In this document: positions 44,386 to 53,319 of the stretch, in pieces
Position numbering within the stretch: position 1 is the stretch's first letter
Layout: each line of letters opens with the position of its first letter
Origin: Gammaproteobacteria bacterium LSUCC0057
GTDB taxonomy: Bacteria > Pseudomonadota > Gammaproteobacteria > Pseudomonadales > Porticoccaceae
DNA: 64,000 bases
NCBI GenBank assembly: GCA_004535795.1
Contig: SPIA01000001.1
Coordinates: 879,659-943,658 of the forward strand
Direction of reading: 5' to 3'
The notes under the pieces: model-generated
What the model was told of the DNA's origin: nothing
Databases searched by the model: none
What the model saw: the letters and a program-made list of their open reading frames with translations, nothing else
Made by a program: the position numbers and the translations under genes

Positions 44386-45726
44386 TTAACCCTCCAGCTC
44401 TATTTTGGTTAAATTGTCACGCAGAATCGGGCCGTACTCGTACTTGCCAACACAGGCATAGGTACACAGCGCCAAATCTTCCTCATCTAGCTCCAGGCAA
44501 CCGAGCGCCTGAGCGACCGCGGTGTCGCCAACAATCAGCGAGCGCAGCAGCTGCACCGGCAGAATATCCAGCGGCATCACCCGCTCGTAGGCACCGGTCG
44601 GCACCATGGCGCGCTCACTGCCGTTGGTGCTCGACGTCATTGCGAACAACTTGTTGCTCAGCGCCGAGGCAAATGCCGGCAACACCGAGTGTTTGTTGCT
44701 GCCCAGACGCAGGTAGTGCAGGAAAGGCCGATCGCGATCTTCGCGGATCACCGAGATCTGCTGGTGGTAACGGCCCAAGAAGGCCAGACTGCCCTCGGCG
44801 GTTCTACCCGCCAATACCGAGCCGGAGATGACTCGGTTATCTTGGTTGACCAGCTCGCCGATCACCATTTGATTGATGTTGGCACCCAAGGTGGTGCGCA
44901 GCAGCCGCGGGGCATTGACCTGCGGGCCGGCCAGGGCCACTACCCGGCGGGTATCGATCTGGCCGCTGGTAAACAGCGCACCGTAGGCGATGACATCTTG
45001 GTAACCGATGGTCCAAACCGTTTTGTTGGCATGTACCGGGTCAATAAAGTGGATATGGGTGCCCGCTAAACCGGCCGGGTGTGGGCCGGCGAATTGCTGC
45101 ACAGCAACGCCGTCGACATCGCCGCCGGGCAACTGCCACTGCGGATCGACGCAGAGGTGTACCGCGCCCTCGGTGAGACGGGTTAGCACACGCAAGCCGT
45201 TAACGAAGTCGGCGCTGCGCTCGGCAATGATCACTTTGGGATCGGCTGCCAGCGGGCTGGTATCCATCGCGGTGACGAAAATACTGGCCGGGGTAGTCTC
45301 CGGCGCGGGAACTTTTGAGTAGGGGCGCGTGCGCAGCGCCACCCATTGGCCCGAGTTGACCAGATTATCGACCACTGACTGGCGGTCGAGGTCGGCCAAC
45401 TGCTCGGCGCTGTAGCTATTGAAGCTCTCGGCGTCGCTGCCATCGATATCAATAACCAGCGACTGGAATGAACGGCGCTCACCGCGGTTGATGGCGGTGA
45501 CCAGTCCCGCCGCCGGTGCCGTGTAGCGCACGCCGGGGGTCTTTTTGTCGGTGAACAGTAGCTGGCCTAATTTGACCCGATCTCCCTCACGAACCGCCAT
45601 AGTGGGCTTCATACCGTGGTAATCTGCCCCGACTACAGCGACCTGACGGATCGCGGGCCCATCGTGAATCACCTGCTCCGGGGCCCCGGAGATGGGCAGA
45701 TTCAATCCTCGACGGACGTTTATCAT
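44386..45726 (-). CDS. nqrA: Na+-NQR subunit A
   Basis: Cytoplasmic subunit of 446 residues and first gene of the nqrA-F, apbE, nqrM operon. It starts [18 protein letters not shown], and [20 protein letters not shown] and the C-terminal [16 protein letters not shown] are characteristic. Its ribosome site is weak (AGG at eight bases). The promoter is expected about 100 bases upstream in the palindromic region at 45823-45840. Confidence 0.97.
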   Translation of the reverse strand: MINVRRGLNLPISGAPEQVIHDGPAIRQVAVVGADYHGMKPTMAVREGDRVKLGQLLFTDKKTPGVRYTAPAAGLVTAINRGERRSFQSLVIDIDGSDAESFNSYSAEQLADLDRQSVVDNLVNSGQWVALRTRPYSKVPAPETTPASIFVTAMDTSPLAADPKVIIAERSADFVNGLRVLTRLTEGAVHLCVDPQWQLPGGDVDGVAVQQFAGPHPAGLAGTHIHFIDPVHANKTVWTIGYQDVIAYGALFTSGQIDTRRVVALAGPQVNAPRLLRTTLGANINQMVIGELVNQDNRVISGSVLAGRTAEGSLAFLGRYHQQISVIREDRDRPFLHYLRLGSNKHSVLPAFASALSNKLFAMTSSTNGSERAMVPTGAYERVMPLDILPVQLLRSLIVGDTAVAQALGCLELDEEDLALCTYACVGKYEYGPILRDNLTKIELEG

Positions 45727-45822
45727 AGGAAGTGCCTATAGTTGTGGAAAGTGTTCGCGGATGGCTCTGCCATCGCGCTTCAACCCCACGCGGCGATGGC
45801 CGCCAACAGGTTGATAAATCGG

Positions 45823-45840
45823 GCGGCATTATAATGCCGC
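45823..45840 (-). promoter_or_regulatory. Perfect 18-bp palindrome over the predicted nqr -10 box
   Basis: GCGGCATTATAATGCCGC is its own reverse complement and contains TATAAT on both strands. On the minus strand it would be the -10 box of the nqr operon, with TGGATT 17 bases upstream as a weak -35. An operator overlapping the promoter is inferred. Confidence 0.5.
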
Positions 45841-45922
45841 AGCGGCTGTGAATCCACCCCGAGCCATGCGACTAAAGTCCGCATTATCCCATCCACAGCG
45901 CCTTTCGGCCCAGCGCCACCCA

Positions 45923-45951
45923 CAAAAAAAAGCCGCCCACGAAGGGCGGCT
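45923..45951 (-). terminator. Intrinsic terminator of gap
   Basis: On the minus strand AGCCGCCC-TTCGT-GGGCGGCT is followed by eight T. It begins 20 bases after the gap stop codon and separates gap from the nqr operon promoter. Confidence 0.92.
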
Positions 45952-45971
45952 GACAGAGACGACGATAACGC

Positions 45972-47435
45972 TTAAGCGACCGGCTGCGGGTAGAGTGGCC
46001 AACTGACCCCGGCCATCTTCTCCAAGCAGCGCAACACCTGGCAGCTGTAGCCAAATTCATTGTCGTACCAGCAGTAGAGCACCGCGCTCTTGCCCTCGAC
46101 GATGGTCGCCTGCGAGTCGAGCACGCACGCTTGACGAGAGCCGACAAAGTCGGTAGAAACCGCCTCGGTAGAGATGGTGTAGCCGATCTGCTGCATCAGC
46201 GATGAGTGCAGCGCCTTGTCGCGGATAAACTCATTGAGCTCAGCAACCGTGGTCTCACGGCCGAGCTGCAGGTTCAAAATCGCCATCGAGACATTGGGGG
46301 TCGGCACGCGGATGGCGTTGCCAGTCAATTTGCCGGCCAACTCAGGGATTGCCTTGGCGACCGCTTTGGCGGCACCGGTCGAGGTCAACACCATATTCAG
46401 AGCTGCACTGCGGCCGCGGCGGTCGCCGCTGTGGTAGTTGTCGATCAAGTTTTGATCATTGGTGTAGGCGTGCACCGTCTCGACATGGCCGTGTTCGACG
46501 CCGAACTCATCGAGCAGACATTTTAATACCGGCACAATGGCGTTGGTGGTGCAGGAGGCCGCCGAGACCACCTCGCGGTCGGGGGTGATTTCGTGGTCGT
46601 TGATGCCGTAGACAATATTGGGAATATCACCTTTGCCTGGGGCAGTCAGAATCACCTTGCTGGCGCCGGGGCGCAGATGGCCGCGCAAGCCCTCTTCGTC
46701 GCGCCAGACACCGGTGTTGTCGACCACAATCGCGTTGCTGATGCCGTACTCGGTGTAGTCGACTTCAGACGGCGCGTTGGCGTAGATCACCTTGACCGGA
46801 TTGCCGTTGATAACCAGGACATTCTCCTCTTCCAGCACGCGAATAGTACCTTTGAAGGAGCCGTGCACCGAGTCGCGGCGCAGCAGTGCGGCGCGCTTTT
46901 CCAGATCGTTGGCAGCCTTGCTCTTGCGGATCACAATCGCTTTCAGCCGCAGCACATCGCCGCCACCGGCTTTCTCGACCAGCAGCCGCGCCACCAGCCG
47001 GCCAATGCGACCAAAACCGTACAACACCACATCTTGAGCTTGCGGCAGCGGCTTGATATCGGACTGGATGATATCGGCCAACTCCTCGCGGACGAACTCC
47101 TCGACGGTGCGCGAGTCTTCTTGGCGCTGGCGCTTGAGCACCATTTTGCCGATATCGATATGCGCCGGGCCCAAGCTGAGACTGGCCATCGATTCAATGA
47201 TAGGGTGCGAATCGAACTCCGACAGCTCACTCTGTTCCACTTGGCGGACAAAGCGGTGGGCTTTCATCAGGTCGGTGACCGACTTGTTCACCATGCTTTT
47301 GCCGTACATGTAGCAAGAGACATTGCGTTCGCGATAGAGCTTGCCAATCAGCGGAATCATCGATTCAGCCAGCGCCTCGCGCTGTTTCCAGTCCTTGAAA
47401 AAATCCGACGGCAGAGGTCTTTGTTGTTCGGTCAC
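45972..47435 (-). CDS. gap: Glyceraldehyde-3-phosphate dehydrogenase, long form
   Basis: Enzyme of 487 residues with the NAD loop YGFGRIGRL near 140 and the catalytic Cys295 in SAASCTTNAIVP. The family usually has about 335 residues. Here an N-terminal extension of about 130 residues (starting TEQQRPLPSDFFKDW) precedes the Rossmann fold. Long forms of this kind are known from Pseudomonas next to nqr and mfd, as here. The GTG at 47435 with TAGGAG seven bases upstream is the start, and an upstream frame extension lacks such a site. Glycolytic or gluconeogenic direction cannot be told. Confidence 0.93.
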   Translation of the reverse strand: MTEQQRPLPSDFFKDWKQREALAESMIPLIGKLYRERNVSCYMYGKSMVNKSVTDLMKAHRFVRQVEQSELSEFDSHPIIESMASLSLGPAHIDIGKMVLKRQRQEDSRTVEEFVREELADIIQSDIKPLPQAQDVVLYGFGRIGRLVARLLVEKAGGGDVLRLKAIVIRKSKAANDLEKRAALLRRDSVHGSFKGTIRVLEEENVLVINGNPVKVIYANAPSEVDYTEYGISNAIVVDNTGVWRDEEGLRGHLRPGASKVILTAPGKGDIPNIVYGINDHEITPDREVVSAASCTTNAIVPVLKCLLDEFGVEHGHVETVHAYTNDQNLIDNYHSGDRRGRSAALNMVLTSTGAAKAVAKAIPELAGKLTGNAIRVPTPNVSMAILNLQLGRETTVAELNEFIRDKALHSSLMQQIGYTISTEAVSTDFVGSRQACVLDSQATIVEGKSAVLYCWYDNEFGYSCQVLRCLEKMAGVSWPLYPQPVA

Positions 47436-47642
47436 GGCGCTGCTCCTAAAAGTCAAAGATACGAGTGGGTGTTGCAACAGACACCACACATACAATGTCT
47501 GAATAGCTACATTATCTGAGCAACACCCAGTAGCGGCAACCGCAAACGGCTATTTGCAGCGCCAAATAGGCCATAGAGATTATTAGTCTGACGAATAAGG
47601 CGCTATCATGCCCAGCCCAGCAATGAGGCCGCCAAGAGCATT

Positions 47643-47657
47643 AGGAGCAGACCCATC
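47643..47657 (+). promoter_or_regulatory. Ribosome site pointing to an ATC start for mfd
   Basis: AGGAG at 47643-47647, then seven bases, then the in-frame codon ATC at 47655. This is the best site in the 5' region, and no ATG, GTG or TTG lies in frame between the upstream stop (47589) and TTG at 47751. Confidence 0.6.
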
Positions 47658-50600
47658 AAGCGCACCACTGTCACCGATATCGTCCCCCGCACACTGCCGC
47701 CAGCCGGCGCCAAACGCCGCTGGAGCGGACTGGCCGGCTCGGCCGGCGCCTTGGCCGTTTGCACCGCTGCCAGAGACCACCACGGCCTTACGGTGGTAGT
47801 CACCGCCACCGCGCGCGAGGCCACGGCACTGCGCGAAGCCATCGACTTTTACGCCGCTGGCGAGCCGTTGACAGTGGTTGAGCTGCCAGACTGGGAGACG
47901 CTGCCCTATGATATTTTTTCGCCCCACCAAGATATCGTCTCGCAGCGCATCGCCACGCTGGCAGCGCTGCCGACCCTCAGCCGCGGTATCTTAATCGCCC
48001 CGCTGACGACGCTGCTGCAGCGATTGCCACCGGTCGATTACGTTGCCAGCCAGAGCTTCAGCTACCAGGTCGGCGCTCGGGTCGATCGCACCGCACTGCT
48101 CGAGCAACTGACCCGCGCCGGTTATCAGCGCGTCGAAACAGTGTTTGAACACGGTGAATTTGCGCTGCGCGGCGCCCTCATCGATATTTTCCCCATGGGC
48201 CGCGAGCTGCCGCTGCGTCTCGACCTGCTCGACGACGAACTCGACACCCTGCGCACCTTCGACCCCGAGAGCCAGCGCACCATCGACAACATCGCGGCCA
48301 TAGAGCTGCTGCCGGCGCGCGAGTTTCCGCTCGACCGCGAGGGCATCAACCGCTTCTTAAACAACTGGCATCTGCAGTTTGATGGCCGCGGCGACCGCTC
48401 TACCCTCTATCAAGATGTCCAGGCCGGTATCGCGCCACAGGGTATCGAGTACTATCTGCCGCTCTTTTTCGACCACACTGCCACCCTCTTTGACTATCTG
48501 CCAGCGAGCGCGCTGCTGTTCAACTCCGGCCCGTTGGCAGTGAAAGCCGAAGAGTTTTGGCAGGATGTCAACGAGCGCCACAGCGAGTACGGGGTCGACC
48601 CGGAGCGACCAATCCTGCCGCCAGCGGCACTATTTTTAAGTGTCGACCAGCTGTTTGCCGGCTTTAAGCGCTGGCCGCTGATAATTTTAGAGCCGCAGCT
48701 CGGCGATGGCGCCCACCGCGACCCGATCGACTGCGCGCCGCTGCCGCCGCTGGCGATCGACGCCAAACTCGACAATCCGCTCACCGCGCTGCAGGCCTTT
48801 CTCGGAAGTGACAGCCAGCTGCGGGTGCTGCTCTGCAGCGAATCGGCCGGGCGCCGCGAAGCGCTGCTGGAGCTGCTCGCCAAGGCGGCGCTGCGACCGA
48901 CCGCTGTAACCAGCTGGCAAGAGTTTGTCGACAGTTCAGCGCCGCTGGCCATCACCGTCGGCGCGCTCGACGAGGGTCTCTGGCTAAATCGCCACCAGCT
49001 GGCAGTGGTGACCGAGTCGGCGCTGTTCGGCCAGCAGGTGCTGCAGCGGCGGCGGCGCAGCAAAGTCAGCGAGAACAGTGAGAACGGCTTTAAGAGCCTG
49101 GCTGAGCTACAGATTGGCGCACCGGTGGTGCACCTGGACCACGGCATCGGTCGCTATCAGGGGTTGGTTACCTTGGAGGTAGACAAGTCGGCCCAGGAGT
49201 TTTTGCAGCTAAGCTACGCCGATCAGGCCAATATCTACGTGCCGGTCGCCTCGCTGCACCTGATCAGCCGCTACGGCGGCAGCGACCCGGAGTTGGCGCC
49301 GCTGCACAAACTGGGCAGCGACCGCTGGAGCAAGGCGCGTGCCAAAGCCGCCGAACAGGTGCGCGACAGCGCCGCCGAACTGCTGGAAATTTACGCCAAA
49401 CGGGCCGCCCGCAGAGGATTTCGCTGCAGTGACGACGAGCGCGACTACCTGGCTTTTTGCGCCGACTTTCCGTTTGAGACCACCGCCGACCAGCAACAGG
49501 CCATCGACGCAGTGCGTGCCGACCAACTGGCCGAACAGCCGATGGACCGGCTAATCTGCGGCGACGTCGGCTTTGGCAAAACCGAGGTGGCAATGCGCGC
49601 CGCCTTCACCGCAGTCAATAGCGGCCGGCAGGTGATCGTATTGGTGCCGACCACCCTGCTCGCCCACCAACACCTGGAAAATTTCCGCGACCGCTTCGCC
49701 AATTGGCCGGTGCGTATTGAGGAGCTATCGCGGTTTCGCAGCGACAAGCAACAGCGCGAGGTGCTCGAGGCGCTCAACAGCGGCCGTGTCGATATCCTCA
49801 TCAGCACCCATAAATTGCTGCACAGCAAGATAGAGAGTGAGCGACTGGGGCTGCTGATCATCGACGAGGAGCACCGTTTTGGCGTCCACCAGAAAGAGCA
49901 GATCAAAGCTCTGCGCGCCGAGGTCGATATTCTGGCAATGACCGCAACGCCGATTCCGCGCACCCTCAATATGGCCATGCACAGCATTCGCGACCTGTCG
50001 ATTATCGCCACGCCACCGGCGCGCCGACTCTCGGTTAAAACCTTTATTCGCCAGCACGAAAACCGCGTGGTCCGCGAAGCGGTGCTGCGCGAGATACTAC
50101 GCGGCGGCCAGGTCTATTATCTGCACAACGACATCAAATCGATCGGCCGCTGTGCCGACGAGCTGCGCACCCTGCTGCCCGAGGCGCGCATTGAGATTGC
50201 CCACGGCCAGATGCGCGAGCGCGAGCTGGAAAAGATCATGTCGGACTTCTACCACCAGCGCTTCAACGTGTTGGTCTGTACCACCATCATCGAGACCGGC
50301 ATCGACATTCCCAGCGCCAATACTATTGTCATGGATCGCGCCGACAAGCTCGGCCTGGCGCAGCTGCACCAGTTGCGCGGGCGGGTCGGCCGCTCGCACC
50401 ACCAGGCCTACGCCTATCTGCTCACTCCCGACAAACGCGCGCTGAGCCGCGACGCCGAGAAGCGTCTCGAGGCGATCGCCGCCGCCGACCACCTCGGCTC
50501 CGGCTTTACCCTAGCCACCAACGACATGGAAATTCGCGGCGCCGGCGAACTGCTCGGCGAGGAGCAGAGTGGCCACATTCAAGCGGTTGGCTTTACGCTC

Positions 50601-51131
50601 TATATGGAGATGCTCGACCGCGCGGTGCGCGCCCTGCAGAGCGGCAAACTGCCCGACAGCGCACTGGAGAGCCCGGTGGTAACAGAGATCGATCTACACA
50701 GTCCAGCGCTGATCCCCGAGGATTACCTGCCCGACGTCAACGCCCGATTGATGCTCTACAAGCGCATCGCCAGTGTCGACAACGACCAACAGCTGCACGA
50801 GCTACAGGTTGAAATGATCGACCGCTTCGGGCTGCTGCCAGCGCCGGCCAAGCAGCTATTTGCCATCACCGCGCTGAAATTGCGCGCAGCGCCGTTGGGC
50901 ATTGCCAAGTTAGAGCTCAATAGTAGTGGCGGGCGCGTGCTGTTTACCCACAGCACCCCGATCCAGCCGCTGGCCATTATCCAGCTCATGCAGAGCGATC
51001 CGCAGCGCTACCGGCTGCGCGGAGGCGACCAGTTAATCCTGCACAGCGAACAGCCCAGCGCCGCCGAGCGACTTAGCGCAGCCGAACAGATCATTGATAT
51101 ACTGCAACAACTCGCAGAGCAATCTGCCTAA
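47655..51131 (+). CDS. mfd: Transcription-repair coupling factor
   Basis: Mfd removes RNA polymerase stalled at lesions and recruits UvrA. With the ATC start it has 1158 residues (E. coli 1148). UvrB-like modules come first (ELPDWETLPYDIFSPHQDIV near 75-94), then the polymerase-interacting domain (about 485-545), helicase Walker A GDVGFGKTE (Lys642), DEEH at 737-740, the TRG motif and the C-terminal UvrA-masking domain. The first canonical start, TTG at 47751, would delete 32 residues that align with the E. coli N-terminus (RTLPPAGAKRRWSGLAGSA). The start is therefore either a rare ATC codon or a base error. The gene is divergent from gap. Confidence 0.95.
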   Translation: MKRTTVTDIVPRTLPPAGAKRRWSGLAGSAGALAVCTAARDHHGLTVVVTATAREATALREAIDFYAAGEPLTVVELPDWETLPYDIFSPHQDIVSQRIATLAALPTLSRGILIAPLTTLLQRLPPVDYVASQSFSYQVGARVDRTALLEQLTRAGYQRVETVFEHGEFALRGALIDIFPMGRELPLRLDLLDDELDTLRTFDPESQRTIDNIAAIELLPAREFPLDREGINRFLNNWHLQFDGRGDRSTLYQDVQAGIAPQGIEYYLPLFFDHTATLFDYLPASALLFNSGPLAVKAEEFWQDVNERHSEYGVDPERPILPPAALFLSVDQLFAGFKRWPLIILEPQLGDGAHRDPIDCAPLPPLAIDAKLDNPLTALQAFLGSDSQLRVLLCSESAGRREALLELLAKAALRPTAVTSWQEFVDSSAPLAITVGALDEGLWLNRHQLAVVTESALFGQQVLQRRRRSKVSENSENGFKSLAELQIGAPVVHLDHGIGRYQGLVTLEVDKSAQEFLQLSYADQANIYVPVASLHLISRYGGSDPELAPLHKLGSDRWSKARAKAAEQVRDSAAELLEIYAKRAARRGFRCSDDERDYLAFCADFPFETTADQQQAIDAVRADQLAEQPMDRLICGDVGFGKTEVAMRAAFTAVNSGRQVIVLVPTTLLAHQHLENFRDRFANWPVRIEELSRFRSDKQQREVLEALNSGRVDILISTHKLLHSKIESERLGLLIIDEEHRFGVHQKEQIKALRAEVDILAMTATPIPRTLNMAMHSIRDLSIIATPPARRLSVKTFIRQHENRVVREAVLREILRGGQVYYLHNDIKSIGRCADELRTLLPEARIEIAHGQMRERELEKIMSDFYHQRFNVLVCTTIIETGIDIPSANTIVMDRADKLGLAQLHQLRGRVGRSHHQAYAYLLTPDKRALSRDAEKRLEAIAAADHLGSGFTLATNDMEIRGAGELLGEEQSGHIQAVGFTLYMEMLDRAVRALQSGKLPDSALESPVVTEIDLHSPALIPEDYLPDVNARLMLYKRIASVDNDQQLHELQVEMIDRFGLLPAPAKQLFAITALKLRAAPLGIAKLELNSSGGRVLFTHSTPIQPLAIIQLMQSDPQRYRLRGGDQLILHSEQPSAAERLSAAEQIIDILQQLAEQSA

Positions 51132-51150
51132 CCGCACTCGGGGATAGAAC

Positions 51151-52599
51151 GTGCCAAGATTATTCGATGCGCCGGGCGCAGCACTGGTCGCCGCCGCGCT
51201 ACTCGGCTTGCCGGTGGCGGTGGCGCAACCTGACCCGGCGACGATAGTGATCAATGAGCGCAGCTATCCACTCCACCCCGAACAGAGTACCCCGCCATGG
51301 CTGCAGATCGAGGTGGTTATTTTGCGCCACACCGGCGCCGTCGACGAGCGCGCCAGCAGACCGGTTAATCTCAGCTACCCCGAGCCACTACTGGTATTGA
51401 CTGATCCCGAGCAGATCGCCGCTGAGCGCGCCGCAGCGGCACAGCAACGCGGCCTTGAGCTACTCGGCGAGCGCCTGACAACGCAGCCGCACAACCGCTG
51501 GCAGGCGGCGCTGATTACCGACTTGACCACCCTTTACGACCCGTTCTTCGACCCCGAGCAGCAGCCCAGTGCAGTGGCCGACCAGCCGACAGCGGCGCCG
51601 GCAGTAGTGCCGCTAGACGAACCGCCGCAACCGCCGCGCATCGATTTTAGCCAGCTGCAGATCGAGCCGGCATTCTGGCAGCTGCGCCAATCGCAACTGA
51701 CTCTGCGCGACTCGGCGCGCGCCATTGCCAGAGATGACAGCTATGAACTGCTCAGCCACTTCGGCTGGCGTCAACCCAGCGATGAGAGCTCGGCGTGGAT
51801 TGCTGTGCGCGGTGGCGACAAGGTGCTCGACCGCCATCCTTTAGAGGGGGCGCTACGGCTGGTCAAAAGCCGTTTTCACCACCTCGAAACAGCGCTGTGG
51901 TGGGCACAGCTAGAGCTCGAGCAACATGACGCCACTCAAGCCGAGCCCGCCATAGCGATCGCCGCCGAGCTCGATGCACTGCTGACACCACCGCTCGCGC
52001 TGCCCCTGCTGCCCGAGCAGCTCAGCGCGCCGAGCAGTGACGCCGAGGCCGACAGCGAGCAGCCGCGCTGGTCGCTCGGCCGCGCCTTGCTGACAGCGCC
52101 GAGCAATATGGCCTGGACACCGCCGGTGACACCACTGCAGCGCTGGACGCTGAACCAGAGCCCGTTCAAACTCACCACCCGAATCCTGACTGCCCCCTAC
52201 CGCGACCAGCCGCTAGCGGTTGCCAACGGCTATCGCGATCTGCTGGCGGCGCTGCAAGACCAGCCCCCCGCCACAGCGCTGGCAGCCACCGCAGACCAGA
52301 CCGAGCTGCCAGCGTCACCCGCAGAGCCCGCCGCGCCGCTTACACAGGAGGTGAATTCGTTGCTGGAGAGCGAGCAGAGTGTTGAGGTTGCGAGCCAACA
52401 ACCGCTACCACCGCGGTTGCTGGTCGAGCAGTTGTGGACAGTGCAGGAGCGGCGCCGAGTGGAGGCCGGCAATGACTACTACATCGACCACCCGGTGCTG
52501 GGAATTATTGTCAGGGTTAGCGAAGTGGCGCCGCACTACACCACCCTGCCGGGAGTAGAATTACCGGCGGGACTGACTGAGCTGGCGACGCCGCCGTAG
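51151..52599 (+). CDS. csiV: CsiV-family periplasmic protein
   Basis: Exported protein of 482 residues with a signal peptide (MPRLFDAPGAALVAAALLGL, cleavage after AVA). The CsiV-like core has WLQIEVVILRHTG near 50 and the C-terminal YYIDHPVLGIIVRVSEV. In Vibrio cholerae CsiV binds peptidoglycan and assists LpoA/PBP1a. Here it lies 20 bases after mfd, the usual place for this family. The middle part is Pro/Ala/Gln-rich, probably disordered, and longer than in Vibrio. It starts at GTG. Confidence 0.8.
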   Translation: MPRLFDAPGAALVAAALLGLPVAVAQPDPATIVINERSYPLHPEQSTPPWLQIEVVILRHTGAVDERASRPVNLSYPEPLLVLTDPEQIAAERAAAAQQRGLELLGERLTTQPHNRWQAALITDLTTLYDPFFDPEQQPSAVADQPTAAPAVVPLDEPPQPPRIDFSQLQIEPAFWQLRQSQLTLRDSARAIARDDSYELLSHFGWRQPSDESSAWIAVRGGDKVLDRHPLEGALRLVKSRFHHLETALWWAQLELEQHDATQAEPAIAIAAELDALLTPPLALPLLPEQLSAPSSDAEADSEQPRWSLGRALLTAPSNMAWTPPVTPLQRWTLNQSPFKLTTRILTAPYRDQPLAVANGYRDLLAALQDQPPATALAATADQTELPASPAEPAAPLTQEVNSLLESEQSVEVASQQPLPPRLLVEQLWTVQERRRVEAGNDYYIDHPVLGIIVRVSEVAPHYTTLPGVELPAGLTELATPP

Positions 52600-52603
52600 T
52601 CGA

Positions 52604-53314
52604 CTACTGCTGACCCAACCCGGCAAGGAACAGCTGGCGGGTGCTGTGCAGCTGGGCGGCGACGTTGTCGCTGTGCCAGTGGCTGGTATCAATCGGCGCC
52701 AGCAGTTTAATGGTAACCGTGCCGCCATAGACCAAAAGCCCGCGCATCGCTCGAGCATTGCCCTGCATCAACATCGGCACCATGGGCACCTTAAGCTCGC
52801 TGGCGAGGTGAAATGGCCCAGTTTTAAAGGGTCCGAGCTGCTCGCTGTTGCTGCGAGTACCCTCGGGGGCGACCAGCAGCGTCTTGTGTTCAGCGCGTAT
52901 CACCTCTGCAGCGTTGGCCAGAGTTGCCACCGCGGCGGCGCGATTGCGTCGATCGATCGGCAGTAAGCCGAGAAACTGCATGGTGCGGCCAATCAGCGGA
53001 ATATTGTTGAACTCCTGCTTGTAAATGGCACTCCAGCCGCGCCGCCACAGCGAGGCGAGCACGATCAGATCGAGCATATTGATATGGTTAAAGGCGAGAA
53101 TCTGGCCCTGCAGTTGTGCCAGCCGCTCGGGGTTTTCGATGCGAATTTTGATCCCCAGCAACCAGCAGCTAACCACTCCCAGTGAGCGCACCCAGCGCTG
53201 CTGAGTGCGCAGAATAAATTGCGGGGCCACCAGCGCCGCCAACATCACCACCGCCACAGCGCTGAACACCCAGCCAAAGGCTAACGGCAGCAGCAGTGTT
53301 CGCCACGCGGCCAC
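52604..53314 (-). CDS. PlsC-like 1-acylglycerol-3-phosphate acyltransferase
   Basis: Membrane acyltransferase of 236 residues that adds an acyl chain to a lysophospholipid. A hydrophobic N-terminus (LLLPLAFGWVFSAVAVVMLA) is followed by the catalytic NHINMLD near 75 (HX4D) and PEGTRSNSE near 145-153. The GTG at 53314 fits the family, and the open frame upstream runs into the channel gene. It follows the channel gene by five bases on the same strand. The stop is convergent with csiV. Confidence 0.87.
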   Translation of the reverse strand: MAAWRTLLLPLAFGWVFSAVAVVMLAALVAPQFILRTQQRWVRSLGVVSCWLLGIKIRIENPERLAQLQGQILAFNHINMLDLIVLASLWRRGWSAIYKQEFNNIPLIGRTMQFLGLLPIDRRNRAAAVATLANAAEVIRAEHKTLLVAPEGTRSNSEQLGPFKTGPFHLASELKVPMVPMLMQGNARAMRGLLVYGGTVTIKLLAPIDTSHWHSDNVAAQLHSTRQLFLAGLGQQ

Positions 53315-53319
53315 GGCTA

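Noticed and set aside
47608-47799. A 63-codon frame with ATG at the mfd start region
   Set aside because: It is out of frame with mfd, has no family resemblance, and the mfd frame here aligns with the known N-terminus.
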